The notes below the pieces were generated by a model. It was given only the letters and a program-made list of their open reading frames with translations. It made no database searches and had not been told where the DNA came from. Below, piece after piece: positions 8,106 through 17,021 of a DNA stretch of 64,000 nucleotides (its first letter is position 1; every line of letters begins with the position of its first letter). Origin of the DNA: Bosea vaviloviae (GTDB taxonomy: Bacteria > Pseudomonadota > Alphaproteobacteria > Rhizobiales > Beijerinckiaceae); the NCBI RefSeq assembly GCF_001741865.1, contig NZ_CP017147.1, positions 2,719,001 to 2,783,000 on the forward strand, given 5' to 3'. The position numbers and the translations under genes were made by a program.

Positions 8106-8896
8106 ACCGGCTCGGGCCCGGCCTCATCCTGGCGCTCGTCGCCGGTTTCGCCTTCCTCTATCTGCCGATCCTGGCGCTCATCGCCTATTCCTTCAACGCC
8201 TCGCGCCTCGTCACCGTCTGGGGTGGGTTCTCGACGCATTGGTATGGCGCGCTCATGCACAACGAGCCGCTGCTCGACGCCGCCTGGCTGAGCCTGCGAC
8301 TGGCCTGCGTCTCGGCGACGCTGGCGACTGCGCTCGGCACGCTCGCGGCCCTGGCGCTGGCGCGCCATGGCCGGTTCCGCGGCCGGACCTTGTTCTCCGG
8401 CATGGTGCTCGCGCCGCTCGTCATGCCGGAGGTCATCACCGGCCTGTCATTGCTCCTGCTCTTCGTCGCGGCCGATATCGAGCGCGGCTTCTGGACCGTG
8501 ACGATCGCCCACGCGACCTTCAGTCTGGGCTTTGCCTGCATCGTCATCCAGGCCCGGCTCGTCGGCTTTGACCGCTCGCTCGAGGAGGCGGCGCAGGATC
8601 TGGGCGCGACGCCGCTGGCGACCTTCTGGACCGTGACCTTGCCATTGATCTGGCCGGCGGTCGCGGCCGCCTGGATGCTCGCCTTCACGCTCTCGCTCGA
8701 CGACCTCGTGATCGCGAGCTTCACCACCGGGCCGGGCGCGACGACCCTGCCGATGCGGCTTTATTCAGCCGTGCGGCTCGGTGTCTCCCCGGAGATCAAC
8801 GCTGCCTGCACCTTGATGATCGGCGCGGTCGCTGTTGCGGTGATCGCAGCCTCGCTCCTGCTGAAGCGCGAGCGGATGGTCCGCCCAGATAAATAG
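8102..8896 (+). CDS. Polyamine-type ABC transporter permease (PotC/PotI-like)
   Basis: Second inner-membrane permease, 264 aa, with six predicted helices beginning PGLILALVAGFAFLYLPILAL. The cytoplasmic EAA motif is EEAAQDLGATPLATFWTVTLPLIWP, and SLDDLVIASFTTGPG is the signature common in PotC/PotI proteins. Its ATG lies in the ATGA overlap with the preceding permease, which implies translational coupling. It is the last gene of the transporter operon. Confidence 0.94.
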   Translation: MNRLGPGLILALVAGFAFLYLPILALIAYSFNASRLVTVWGGFSTHWYGALMHNEPLLDAAWLSLRLACVSATLATALGTLAALALARHGRFRGRTLFSGMVLAPLVMPEVITGLSLLLLFVAADIERGFWTVTIAHATFSLGFACIVIQARLVGFDRSLEEAAQDLGATPLATFWTVTLPLIWPAVAAAWMLAFTLSLDDLVIASFTTGPGATTLPMRLYSAVRLGVSPEINAACTLMIGAVAVAVIAASLLLKRERMVRPDK

Positions 8897-8992
8897 CAGG
8901 TGAATGGCGGCCTCAAGGCCCGTTCACCCCCGACATGCGAATGTCCGGGTCAGGCGAGGGAGTGTCCTTCGCCGTCAGACAGGACAGGGACC

Positions 8993-9247
8993 ATGTTCCG
9001 TACATTCGCCGGCCTCTCCACCCTCGCCATCGGCGCTGCGGCGCTGGCTGTTGCGAGCTTCGCGCCGATCACATCCGCGAGCGCCTTCGATGGCCGCTAT
9101 GAGCGCGGCTATCAACGTGCGGAGTATGGTTGGCGACCGGCGCCGCCCGTCGTCCACGGCTATTGGGGCCGGCGCCATTGGCGCCATCAGTATGAAGGTC
9201 ATGGCTTCCGCGCGCCGCCACCGGCCTATGGTTACGGCTGGCGCTGA
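8993..9247 (+). CDS. Small secreted Tyr/Arg/His-rich protein
   Basis: An 84-aa protein starting at ATG 8993 after AGGACAGGGACC. A signal peptide (LSTLAIGAAALAVASF, cleavage near SASA-F) precedes a short mature part rich in Tyr, Arg, His, Pro and Gly (YWGRRHWRHQYEGHGF, PPPAYGYGWR). Such proteins are common in Hyphomicrobiales envelopes and have no assigned function. A hairpin at 9259-9288 (AAGCGGCAGGC with GCCTACCGCTT) just downstream has no T-run. A similar small protein follows at 9484. Confidence 0.7.
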   Translation: MFRTFAGLSTLAIGAAALAVASFAPITSASAFDGRYERGYQRAEYGWRPAPPVVHGYWGRRHWRHQYEGHGFRAPPPAYGYGWR

Positions 9248-9355
9248 CGTGAGGCATCAAGCGGCAGGCGCGCTTGTGCCTACCGCTTCGCATGGCTGCT
9301 GCATGTGTCGCCAAATGGAACAAAACAGCCGAGCGGGAGGTTTATCAATCACGTC

Positions 9356-9458
9356 GCATTCGGACGGCTCCGTCCGAATGCGAAAAACGTGATCGATTCC
9401 GGGAGTTGAGAGCATTGCTCCTGCGAAAAACCGGTACCCATTTTTTCGCGCAATGCTC
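9356..9458. repeat. Two adjacent hairpin repeats
   Basis: GCATTCGGACGG (9356-9367) and CCGTCCGAATGC (9370-9381) form a perfect hairpin with a 2-nt loop, extended by ATCACGT and ACGTGAT outside. A second hairpin has arms GAGCATTGC (9410-9418) and GCAATGCTC (9450-9458) enclosing GCGAAAAACCGGTACCC, the same kind of core as the hairpin at 3574-3619. They lie directly upstream of the next small gene. Confidence 0.8.
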
Positions 9459-9483
9459 CGTGACAGAAACGAGGACCACGATC

Positions 9484-9837
9484 ATGATCCGCAAGACGCT
9501 AATCGCTGCCGCGACGACCCTGGTTCTTGGCGTTGGCTTCGTTGGCCTGGGCGGTGTGGCCGCGCCGAGTTCGGCTCAGGCGCAGTGGCGCGACTATGAT
9601 CGCCCCTATTACGGCCAGCGCCGCCATTATCGCGAACGCGCCTACCGCCCGCAGCGGCCTGCTTATGGGCGAACTTATGGGCGGAGCTATAACGTGCCTG
9701 CCGGCCCGGGCGGCCTGGGGCGCGCCGGGGTTCTGCCGGACGGGCGGCGCTTCTACACGCCGCCGGGCCGCGAATTGCCGGGTGGGCAGACTTACGAGAC
9801 CTCTCCCAGGGGGCAGGGAACGGGCGGGTATAACTGA
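9484..9837 (+). CDS. Small secreted Arg/Tyr/Gly-rich protein
   Basis: A 117-aa protein with a clear signal peptide (MIRKTLIAAATTLVLGVGF to about SAQAQ). The mature part is low-complexity, with YGQRRHYRERAYRPQRPAYG and Gly/Pro-rich segments ending GRELPGGQTYETSPRGQG. It starts at ATG 9484. It resembles the gene at 8993 in design but not in detailed sequence. Probably a periplasmic or surface protein; function unknown. A Rho-independent terminator follows at 9866. Confidence 0.72.
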   Translation: MIRKTLIAAATTLVLGVGFVGLGGVAAPSSAQAQWRDYDRPYYGQRRHYRERAYRPQRPAYGRTYGRSYNVPAGPGGLGRAGVLPDGRRFYTPPGRELPGGQTYETSPRGQGTGGYN

Positions 9838-9865
9838 CCGCTCGCCCGACTTCGCAACCGATGTC

Positions 9866-9897
9866 CAGCCGCCGGGATTACTCGGCGGCTGATTTTT
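9866..9897 (+). terminator. Intrinsic terminator overlapping the convergent mutB 3' end
   Basis: The stem CAGCCGCC (9866-9873) and GGCGGCTG (9884-9891) is followed by ATTTTTG. It would terminate plus-strand transcription from the small secreted protein gene. The right arm and T-run lie within the last codons of the convergent methylmalonyl-CoA mutase gene. Confidence 0.7.
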
Positions 9898-12043
9898 GCG
9901 CGTAGCCAAGCCGCTGATTGAGATTGTCGAGCAGCTTCTCGGCCGCATCGGCGATCACCGTTCCCGGCGGGAAGATCGCGCTCGCGCCGGCCTCGTAGAG
10001 CGCCTCGAAATCCTGCGACGGGATCACGCCGCCGACGACGATCATGATGTCGGGCCGGCCGGCCTTGGCGAGCGCGCTTTTCAGCTCCGGCACCAATGTC
10101 AGATGTCCCGCCGCGAGCGAGGAGACGCCGACGATATGGACGTCGTTCTCGACCGCCTGGCGCGCCGCCTCGTCGGGGGTGGCAAAGAGCGGCCCGATAT
10201 CGACGTCGAAGCCGAGATCGGCGAAGGCGGAGGCGATGACCTTCTGGCCGCGGTCATGCCCGTCCTGCCCCATCTTGGCGACGAGGATGCGCGGCCGGCG
10301 GCCATCGGCCTCCTCGAAGGCTTCAGTCATCATCTGCACGCGTGTCACGGCTGGGTTCATGGTGCCGACCTCCCGCTTGTAGACGCCCGAGATCGATTTG
10401 ATCTCGGCCCGATGGCGCCCGAAGACCTGCTCCATCGCCATCGAAATCTCGCCGACGGTGGCTTTCGCGCGCGCCGCCTTGACCGCGAGGTCGAGCAGGT
10501 TGGCGTCGCCCTTCGCGCCATGGGTCAGCGCGGCGAGCGCAGCCTGAACATCGGCCTCGACGCGCTCGGCCTTGAGTCGGCGGAGCTTGTCGAGCTGCTG
10601 CTTGCGCACCGAGGCATTATCGACCTTGAGCACGTCGATCATGGCCTCGTTCTCGGGCTTGAACATGTTGACGCCGATGATCGCCTGCTGGCCGCCATCG
10701 ATGCGGGCCTGCGTCTTGGCGGCGGCCTCCTCGATGCGCAGCTTCGGGATGCCGGCCTCGATCGCCTTGGCCATGCCGCCGAGCGCCTCGACCTCCTGGA
10801 TATGCGCCCAGGCTTTTGCCGCAAGCTCGGCGGTGAGGCGCTCGACATAATAGGACCCGCCCCAGGGATCGATGATGCGGCTCGTGCCGCTCTCCTGCTG
10901 CAGCAGGATCTGGGTGTTGCGAGCGATGCGGGCGGAGAAGTCGGTCGGCAGGGCCAGCGCCTCGTCGAGCGCGTTGGTGTGCAGCGACTGGGTGTGGCCC
11001 TGGGTCGCCGCCATCGCCTCGATCATGGTGCGCGGCACATTGTTGAAGACGTCCTGCGCCGTCAGCGACCAGCCCGAGGTCTGGCAATGCGTGCGCAGCG
11101 GCAGGGATTTTTCGCTCTGTGCGCCGAAATCCTTGACCAGCTTGGCCCAGATCAGGCGGCCGGCGCGCAGCTTCGCCACCTCCATGAAGAAGTTCATGCC
11201 GATGGCCCAGAAGAAGGACAGCCGCGGCGCGAAGACATCGACGCCAAGGCCGGCGCGCTGGCCGGCGCGGATATATTCGACGCCGTCGGCGAGCGTATAG
11301 GCGAGCTCCAGGTCCTGCGTCGCTCCCGCCTCCTGCATGTGATAGCCGGAGATCGAGATCGAATTGAACTTCGGCATGTTCTGCGAGGTGTAGGAGAAGA
11401 TGTCGCCGATGATCCGCATCGAGGGCGTGGGCGGATAGATATAGGTGTTGCGGACCATGAACTCCTTGAGGATGTCGTTCTGGATTGTCCCCGACAGCTT
11501 TGCCGCCGGGACGCCCTGTTCCTCGGCCGCGACGATATAGAGCGCCAGCACCGGCAGGACCGCGCCGTTCATCGTCATCGACACGCTCATCTGGTCGAGC
11601 GGGATGCCGGCGAACAGCGTGCGCATGTCGTAGATCGAGTCGATCGCGACGCCGGCCATGCCGACATCGCCGCCGACGCGGGGATGGTCTGAATCATAGC
11701 CGCGATGGGTGGCGAGATCGAAGGCGACCGAGAGGCCCTTCTGGCCGGCGGCGAGATTGCGCCGGTAGAAGGCGTTGGAATCCTCGGCCGTGGAGAAGCC
11801 GGCATATTGCCGGATCGTCCAGGGTTGGTTGACATACATCGTCGGATACGGTCCGCGCAGATAAGGCGCGATGCCCGGAAGCGTGTCGACGAAGGGCAGG
11901 CCGTCGCGGTCCTCGGGCCCATAGAGCGGCTTCACCGGAATGCCCTCCGGTGTCAGCCAGTCCGCGCCGGTCGAAGGCAGCGCGGCTGGCGAGGCCGGAC
12001 CATCGGCGAAGGCCAGCGTCGTGAAATCCGGGATCGCGGTCAT
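9878..12043 (-). CDS. mutB: Methylmalonyl-CoA mutase large (catalytic) subunit
   Basis: A 721-aa protein that interconverts (R)-methylmalonyl-CoA and succinyl-CoA with adenosylcobalamin, in propionate and ethylmalonyl-CoA metabolism. The N-terminal TIM barrel shows [55 protein letters not shown] and [15 protein letters not shown]. The C-terminal cobalamin domain carries the base-off DGHDRG motif at about residue 600. The start MTAIPDF follows GGGAGACAGCC and overlaps the thiD stop (ATGA). The partner small subunit lies 1.5 kb upstream on the same strand, separated by a toxin-antitoxin pair and thiD rather than adjacent. Confidence 0.97.
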   Translation of the reverse strand: MTAIPDFTTLAFADGPASPAALPSTGADWLTPEGIPVKPLYGPEDRDGLPFVDTLPGIAPYLRGPYPTMYVNQPWTIRQYAGFSTAEDSNAFYRRNLAAGQKGLSVAFDLATHRGYDSDHPRVGGDVGMAGVAIDSIYDMRTLFAGIPLDQMSVSMTMNGAVLPVLALYIVAAEEQGVPAAKLSGTIQNDILKEFMVRNTYIYPPTPSMRIIGDIFSYTSQNMPKFNSISISGYHMQEAGATQDLELAYTLADGVEYIRAGQRAGLGVDVFAPRLSFFWAIGMNFFMEVAKLRAGRLIWAKLVKDFGAQSEKSLPLRTHCQTSGWSLTAQDVFNNVPRTMIEAMAATQGHTQSLHTNALDEALALPTDFSARIARNTQILLQQESGTSRIIDPWGGSYYVERLTAELAAKAWAHIQEVEALGGMAKAIEAGIPKLRIEEAAAKTQARIDGGQQAIIGVNMFKPENEAMIDVLKVDNASVRKQQLDKLRRLKAERVEADVQAALAALTHGAKGDANLLDLAVKAARAKATVGEISMAMEQVFGRHRAEIKSISGVYKREVGTMNPAVTRVQMMTEAFEEADGRRPRILVAKMGQDGHDRGQKVIASAFADLGFDVDIGPLFATPDEAARQAVENDVHIVGVSSLAAGHLTLVPELKSALAKAGRPDIMIVVGGVIPSQDFEALYEAGASAIFPPGTVIADAAEKLLDNLNQRLGYAQKSAAE

Positions 12044-12873
12044 GGCTGTCTCCCGTCGGATTGATCCCACCAATGGTGGAAATGATGCACCGGTCCGTGG
12101 CCGTGGCCAACCTGAACCTGGTCGGCGGCGGCGATGGCCGCCGAGATATAGCGCTTCGCATGGCCGACGGCCTCGGGCAAAGCGAGCCCCTTGGCGAGGC
12201 CCGCCGCGATCGCCGATGACAATGTGCAGCCCGTGCCATGGGTGTTGCGCGTCGCCAGGCGCGGTGCGTCGAAGCGCTGGCGGGCGCCGTCGGAGAGCAG
12301 CAGGAGGTCGCTGCTGATGTCACCTGCGCCATGCCCGCCCTTGATCAGGACGTTCGCGGCTCCAAGCGCTGCGAGCTTGCCGGCCTGCTCGTCGATTGCC
12401 GCATCGGTCTCGGCGATGCCGGTCCGCAGCAACGTGGCGGCCTCGGGCAGGTTCGGCGTGATCAGCGTCGCCAGCGGGAAGAGGTGACGGCGGATCGCGT
12501 CGACGGCGTCGTCCTGCAGCAATTTTGCGCCCGACGCTGCGATCATCACCGGATCGAGCACGATGTTACGGGCCTTGTGGCGGATCAGCCCGGCAGCGAC
12601 GGTCTCGATCAATTCCGCCGTCGCCAGCATGCCGATCTTGACGGCAGCCACGTCGAGATCCTCGAACACCGCATCGAGCTGCTGGGCGACGAACTCGGCC
12701 GGCACGGCGTGGATCGCGCGGACGCCTGTCGTGTTCTGCGCGGTCAGCGCGACGATGACGCTGGCGCCATAGACCTGATGCGCCGCGAAGGTCTTGAGAT
12801 CGGCCTGGATGCCGGCACCGCCGCTGGAATCGGAGCCGGCGATGGTCAGGGCGACGGGGGGCGGTGTGCTCAC
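12040..12873 (-). CDS. thiD: Hydroxymethylpyrimidine/phosphomethylpyrimidine kinase
   Basis: A 277-aa ribokinase-fold enzyme that phosphorylates HMP and HMP-P in thiamine biosynthesis. Diagnostic segments are [21 protein letters not shown] near the N-terminus, [24 protein letters not shown], the KGGHG element and the anion-hole motif [18 protein letters not shown]. It starts at GTG 12873, overlapping the antitoxin stop by four bases, and its stop overlaps the mutB start. The C-terminal tail is His-rich ([15 protein letters not shown]). Coupling to a mutase operon is unexpected for a thiamine gene. Confidence 0.95.
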   Translation of the reverse strand: MSTPPPVALTIAGSDSSGGAGIQADLKTFAAHQVYGASVIVALTAQNTTGVRAIHAVPAEFVAQQLDAVFEDLDVAAVKIGMLATAELIETVAAGLIRHKARNIVLDPVMIAASGAKLLQDDAVDAIRRHLFPLATLITPNLPEAATLLRTGIAETDAAIDEQAGKLAALGAANVLIKGGHGAGDISSDLLLLSDGARQRFDAPRLATRNTHGTGCTLSSAIAAGLAKGLALPEAVGHAKRYISAAIAAADQVQVGHGHGPVHHFHHWWDQSDGRQP

Positions 12874-13166
12874 TCGGCGGCTTCCAATGTGATCCTGAGT
12901 TTGGTGCCCGTGGCCCGGGCGTAGCGCTCCAGCGTCCGGGTCGAGGGCTTGCCCCGGCCGCTTTCGAGCCGCGCGATCACGGATTGCGTCGTGCCCATGC
13001 GCTGGGCGAGCTCTTCCTGCGTCAGCCCAGCCTTGGTGCGGGCGCGGATCAACGAGGTCAGCAGGGCGAATTCCTCTTCGAGCGCGTCATATTCGCGCTT
13101 GAACTCGGGGTCGCTCATCTGTGCGAGACCCCATTCCCGAACGCTGAGTGCCTGGTCCTTTGTCAT
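12870..13166 (-). CDS. XRE-family antitoxin (HigA-like)
   Basis: A 98-aa protein whose C-terminal half is a helix-turn-helix ([40 protein letters not shown]). It is the likely antitoxin and autorepressor for the RelE/ParE-fold protein encoded just upstream, matching the toxin-first order of HigBA systems. Its ATG is the second of two ATGs in a perfect 17-bp tandem duplication, and its stop overlaps the thiD start (GTGA). It therefore bridges toxin and thiD in one translationally coupled chain. Confidence 0.88.
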   Translation of the reverse strand: MTKDQALSVREWGLAQMSDPEFKREYDALEEEFALLTSLIRARTKAGLTQEELAQRMGTTQSVIARLESGRGKPSTRTLERYARATGTKLRITLEAAE

Positions 13167-13191
13167 GTCACGCTCTTTGTCATGTCACGCT
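13158..13191 (-). repeat. Perfect 17-bp tandem duplication between toxin and antitoxin genes
   Basis: CTTTGTCATGTCACGCT occurs twice in direct succession (13158-13174 and 13175-13191). Each copy carries ATGA on the minus strand. The upstream copy provides the toxin stop and an ATG; the downstream copy provides the antitoxin ATG. ATG ACA AAG AGC GTG ACA TGA between them is a six-residue ORF overlapping both neighbours by ATGA. Confidence 0.95.
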
Positions 13192-13515
13192 CTTGGCACG
13201 CTCCCGCGCGAGGCGAAGTTCCTTCGTCGGAGTCTGCTCGGTCTTCTTGATGAAGACCCGCACGATCACGACCCTTTTGCCCGTCGCTGTGAGATAGATC
13301 GCCCTTGCAATTCCATCCCGGCCGGTCAGCTGCAATTCCCAAAGTTTGTCTCCCAGCGGCTTGATCCAGCCAAATGGAAGGGCATCAAGGCCTTCATCCT
13401 CGATGATGTTCGAATAACGATATAATCGTGACCGCATGTCGCTCGGAAGAGCATCTGCTTCGGCCTTGACCACGGCGTTGAGGAATTCGAACGACCAACC
13501 AGACTTCGTTTTCAT
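13180..13515 (-). CDS. RelE/ParE-superfamily toxin (HigB/Gp49-like)
   Basis: A 111-aa protein with the compact toxin fold suggested by LDALPFGWIKPLGDKLWELQLTG followed by ARAIYLTATGKRVVIVRVFIKKTEQTP, a pattern of phage-derived Gp49-like and HigB mRNA interferases. It begins 12 bases after the mutA stop and is followed by the XRE antitoxin, forming a type II module inside the methylmalonyl-CoA mutase operon. Its C-terminus contains ELRLARERAKS, consistent with the usual charged tail. Activity is inferred from family membership. Confidence 0.87.
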   Translation of the reverse strand: MKTKSGWSFEFLNAVVKAEADALPSDMRSRLYRYSNIIEDEGLDALPFGWIKPLGDKLWELQLTGRDGIARAIYLTATGKRVVIVRVFIKKTEQTPTKELRLARERAKSVT

Positions 13516-13527
13516 AGCAAAAAAGCG

Positions 13528-15549
13528 CTATTTCGGCAATGCCGAGATGGTAAGCGCGCTTTCGAGCAGGGCCACGACATCGCAGCCGGCATGAAGGAAG
13601 CCGGTCACGCCGGCTGCCCTGAGCGCGGCCTCGCTCTCGCCCGGCCGGCCTGCGAGCCAGATCGTCGCGCCGGCCTGCTTGAGCGCCGTGGCCGCTGCGG
13701 CCGCCTCCGCCGCATAGCGCTCATCCGAGCCGCAGAGGCAGGCGAGGCGCGCGCCCGATGCCTTGTAGGCCGCGACGAGCGCGTCGATATCCGTCGCTCC
13801 GTCCTTGCTGAAACCGTCATCGCTCGGCGCCGCCAACCCTCCTGTCTCGAACAGGTTGCGAGCGAAGCCTGCGCGCGCGGCGAAATCGGCGATCGGCCCC
13901 AGCGTCGCCAGGAAGACGGAGGGACGCTCAGCGAAGGCATCGGCCTTGTCGCGCAGGGCCTCGAACGCCTCGGCCAGCCGGAGTGAGGGCAGGGGCTCGG
14001 CTCGCAGCGCCTCTTCCGGCGCGCTCAGCGCCTGCTCGCGCGTCGCGCCTTGCGCCAGTTGCGCGATGAGATCGCCCTGGTCCTGGGTGCTCGCCTTGGT
14101 GGCGGAGGGGCGGGATGCGCGGCGCGCGGCGGGCACGACATCGAGCACGCTGACGGGGGCCTCTTTCAGATTGGCGAATTCGCTCGTCCCGGTGATCGGC
14201 TCGCGGCGGGTGGCGATCGCCTTGGCGCGCGCCTCCCTCTGGCGGGCGAGGCCGGCCTGGACATGGCCGTTCGTCAAGGCCGAGACGATGCCGGGCAGGC
14301 CGTCTTTGGCCTCCCGCTCCAGATCCTGGAACTTGCTCCAGCCCTGCTCGCAGAGCGCCTGCGTCAGGCTCTCGAAACTGCCGGCTCCGGCGGCAGGGTC
14401 GGCGACGCGCCAGAGATTGGCCTCTTCGAGCAGCACGAGCTGGGTGTTGCGCGCGATACGGCGGGCAAAAGCGTCGGGCAGGCCGAGCGCGGCGGTGAAG
14501 GGCAGGACGATGAGGCTGTCTGCGCCGCCGATCCCGGCCGAGAAGGTCGCGATCGTGCCGCGCAGCATGTTGACCCAGGGGTCGCGCTTCGTCAGCGAGC
14601 GCCAGCCGGTCTCGGCATGCAGGACCATCGGCTTCGGCGTGAGCCCGCAGGCCGTCTGCACGCGCTCCCAGAGCAGACGGGCGGCGCGGAACTTGGCGAT
14701 GGTCACGAACTCGTCGGTATCAGCGACGAGGACGAAGGAGATCGCGTCGCGCGCCTCGTCCAGCGCCATGCCCTGTGCTTCGAGTGCGCGCAGATAGGCG
14801 ACCGCCGTGGCGAGCGCCGCGCCGAGCTCCTGCGCCTCGCTGGCGCCGGCCTCGTGATAAGGTCGGACATCGGCGGTGAGGAAGGGACCCTTGAAGCCGC
14901 GCTGCTTCAGCGCCCGGATCGTCTCCGCCAGCCTGCGTCCGATCTCCGGCCAGGACGCGGCGAAGACGCCTTCGCTGGCCAAAAGCCCGATCGGGTCGAG
15001 CCCGAAATCGACCGCGCCGCTGTCGGGCGCGATGCCGCGCTTCTCGAACAGCGCCGCCAGCATGAGCGCATTGACGCGGCCTTGCGGGGCCGGGTCGAGC
15101 CGCAGCCGAATCAGCTCCAGCATGACGCCGTCAAGCGCTGCATCGAGCGCCGCGACATCGCCCGCGACGAGGCCATGGCTGCGCGCCGCGCGCGCACCCA
15201 CGAAGGACAGCGCCAGCGAATCCGCCCCGCCTTCGAGGTCGGCCAAAGCGAGTTCCTGCGCCTGCGCCGGTTCGGGATGGTCGATGCGCGCCGCAACATG
15301 CCAGCGGCCGGCTTCAGCCCGGAGCGGCCTCTGCGTTGTCCTGGCGGCGGCATAGAGCGGCTCGATGCGGATGCCGTCGGCGCTGCGGCCGACCAGCCGC
15401 TTCTCGAAATCCGCACCCTTCAGGACCTTGTCGACCGCGCCCCGCCACTGCTCCAGGGAGGGCGACGGAAAGGCGTTCATGAAAGGCAGGTCTGACGGTG
15501 AAGGCAGATCTGACAAGGAAGGAAGGTCTGGCGATGCGGCCGCGTTCAT
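13528..15549 (-). CDS. mutA: Methylmalonyl-CoA mutase small subunit
   Basis: The non-catalytic partner of MutB, about 673 aa from MNAAASPD (15549). Homology begins at AFPSPSLEQWRGAVDKVLKGADFEKRLVGR. The barrel region has ARRIARNTQLVLLEEANLWRVADPAAGAGSFE, paralleling MutB, while the C-terminal domain lacks the DxHxxG cobalamin motif, as expected for the small subunit. GTG or ATG starts from 15606 to 15480 are all possible, because the stretch before the homology block is an 18-bp tandem repeat encoding DLPSLSDLPSPSDLPF. First gene of the mutA-toxin-antitoxin-thiD-mutB transcription unit. Confidence 0.92.
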   Translation of the reverse strand: MNAAASPDLPSLSDLPSPSDLPFMNAFPSPSLEQWRGAVDKVLKGADFEKRLVGRSADGIRIEPLYAAARTTQRPLRAEAGRWHVAARIDHPEPAQAQELALADLEGGADSLALSFVGARAARSHGLVAGDVAALDAALDGVMLELIRLRLDPAPQGRVNALMLAALFEKRGIAPDSGAVDFGLDPIGLLASEGVFAASWPEIGRRLAETIRALKQRGFKGPFLTADVRPYHEAGASEAQELGAALATAVAYLRALEAQGMALDEARDAISFVLVADTDEFVTIAKFRAARLLWERVQTACGLTPKPMVLHAETGWRSLTKRDPWVNMLRGTIATFSAGIGGADSLIVLPFTAALGLPDAFARRIARNTQLVLLEEANLWRVADPAAGAGSFESLTQALCEQGWSKFQDLEREAKDGLPGIVSALTNGHVQAGLARQREARAKAIATRREPITGTSEFANLKEAPVSVLDVVPAARRASRPSATKASTQDQGDLIAQLAQGATREQALSAPEEALRAEPLPSLRLAEAFEALRDKADAFAERPSVFLATLGPIADFAARAGFARNLFETGGLAAPSDDGFSKDGATDIDALVAAYKASGARLACLCGSDERYAAEAAAAATALKQAGATIWLAGRPGESEAALRAAGVTGFLHAGCDVVALLESALTISALPK
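15484..15533 (-). repeat. 18-bp tandem repeat in the mutA N-terminal coding region
   Basis: On the minus strand, units of the form GAYCTNCCTTCNNNGTCA repeat about 2.6 times and encode Asp-Leu-Pro-Ser-x-Ser. The repeat sits between two candidate start codons and is in frame, so it may be a dispensable N-terminal extension. Confidence 0.7.
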
Positions 15550-15790
15550 CTGCGCTTGTGCTCCCTCTGCCCCGCCATTGTGCAATCGCGAAGCGCTGAT
15601 TGCCATGGGTGCGGGCGCACCGCCATGCCTAGTTCGTCGTAGGGGGCGTGCGCGGATGCGAAGGGGAAAGTGGGCGAGCGAACTTCCGCTTCAGCATGAG
15701 CCGAATGTTTCGTCTCACTCCTGGCTAAGCCGAACCATCAGATATCCACTCGGAGCGGACCGTCATGGGCAGGTTGTTCCAGCTCTGCGG

Positions 15791-17020
15791 CTATGCCTTC
15801 GCTGGCGCTTGCGTTCCGAACGCGGCAATGCCGGCCGCGATGATGTTGGCGCCAATGCAGGCCAAGATCGGCAGCGTGTAGCTGTGCCTGACGTCGAAGA
15901 TGAAGCCGGCGGTGCTGGGACCGACCAGCGTTCCGATCGCCACGCTGGTGTAGAGAAATCCAATGATGCCGCTGACATTGCGTCCACCGAAATGGTCCAT
16001 GACCACAGCCGGCAGGATCGCGACCCAGCCGCCATAGAAGACGCCAAACAGCAATGCGAAAACGGCAAGCGACCAAAAGCCGGTCGCGATGACCCAGATC
16101 GTCAGGGCCGCCGCCATCCCGATGAACATTGCCAGAAGGAAGGAATGACGCCCCATGCGATCCGCAAACCCGCCAAGGAAGAACCTCCCGACCGTGCTGC
16201 CGACACCGATCACCCCGAGCAGCAGTACCGCCGCTGATTGGTCGATGTGATGATCCAGCGCATAGGGAACCAGATGTACGAAAGGCACGAAAACGCCGAA
16301 CGAACTGATCAGGCAGGCCGCGTACAGCCCTGCAAATTGCGGCGATCTGATCGCTTCGCCGATTGAAGCCCCGGCACGGCCCGGCCCGGAGGCATTCGCC
16401 TCCGGAGGAACTCCGTCAGGCCCGGTCCCCCTGTCGCGAGGGTCGTCCGCGATCAACCACGACATGCCGACGCCGATGATCGCTGCGACGCCTCCGAGGA
16501 CCAGATAGGCGTTCCGCCATCCCAGCATGTCGATCAGCCAGGAGGCCAGCGGCGGCATGACCAGCGTGCCGACGCCGATGCCGCTGACCGCGAGGCCGGA
16601 CGCCAGGCCTCGACGCTTCACGAACCAGCGCTGGACCGCGCCGATGGCCGGTACATAGGCGCAGCCGACGCCAAGGCCGACGCCAAGGCCATAAGCGGCA
16701 TAAACCTCGAAGATGCTGCGTGCTGCGCTGGCCAGCGCGAGGCCAGCGCCGACCAACAGCATTCCAAGCATGGCGAGGCTGCGCGCACCCCAACGATCGG
16801 CAAGTGGGCCACTGACGACACCAAGGGCGAAATAGAGAAATCCGGCCAGGGAGAAGACGAGTGACACCGAGCCTCGTGAGGCACCAAAGTCGCGCTGCAG
16901 GGGCTCGACGAACGCGCTGAACGTATAGGCGCTGCCAAAACCCACGAAGGTGATGGCGAATGCCGCTGCGACGACGACCCAGCCATAGAAGAGACGATGG
17001 GTGGACGATGTGGGGGCCAT
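15791..17020 (-). CDS. MFS transporter (oxalate:formate antiporter-like)
   Basis: A 409-aa protein with 12 predicted transmembrane helices, starting MAPTSSTHRLFYGWVVVAAAF. Motif A-like segments are visible as GPLADRWGARSLAMLG after helix 2 and GGFADRMGRHSFLLAMF in the second half. The FYGWVVV start and the GCAYVPAIGAVQRWFVKRRGLASGLA segment are typical of the monocarboxylate/oxalate-formate antiporter subgroup. Its start lies one base after the amidase stop, so the two are probably cotranscribed; it may export or import the amidase substrate or product. Confidence 0.9.
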   Translation of the reverse strand: MAPTSSTHRLFYGWVVVAAAFAITFVGFGSAYTFSAFVEPLQRDFGASRGSVSLVFSLAGFLYFALGVVSGPLADRWGARSLAMLGMLLVGAGLALASAARSIFEVYAAYGLGVGLGVGCAYVPAIGAVQRWFVKRRGLASGLAVSGIGVGTLVMPPLASWLIDMLGWRNAYLVLGGVAAIIGVGMSWLIADDPRDRGTGPDGVPPEANASGPGRAGASIGEAIRSPQFAGLYAACLISSFGVFVPFVHLVPYALDHHIDQSAAVLLLGVIGVGSTVGRFFLGGFADRMGRHSFLLAMFIGMAAALTIWVIATGFWSLAVFALLFGVFYGGWVAILPAVVMDHFGGRNVSGIIGFLYTSVAIGTLVGPSTAGFIFDVRHSYTLPILACIGANIIAAGIAAFGTQAPAKA

Positions 17021-17021
17021 C

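Noticed and set aside
7181..8896. 571-codon plus-strand frame joining the two polyamine permeases
   Set aside because: Its first 300 residues are an out-of-frame reading of the first permease; only the second part is real and is annotated from 8102.
9896..11692. Long plus-strand open frame opposite the methylmalonyl-CoA mutase gene
   Set aside because: It is the antisense shadow of a well-conserved enzyme, rich in Arg, Asp, Gly and His as expected from GC-rich codon bias, with no domain.
15550..15790. Cobalamin riboswitch near the methylmalonyl-CoA mutase operon
   Set aside because: No B12-box-like GCCACTG element or expected fold could be recognised upstream of mutA.
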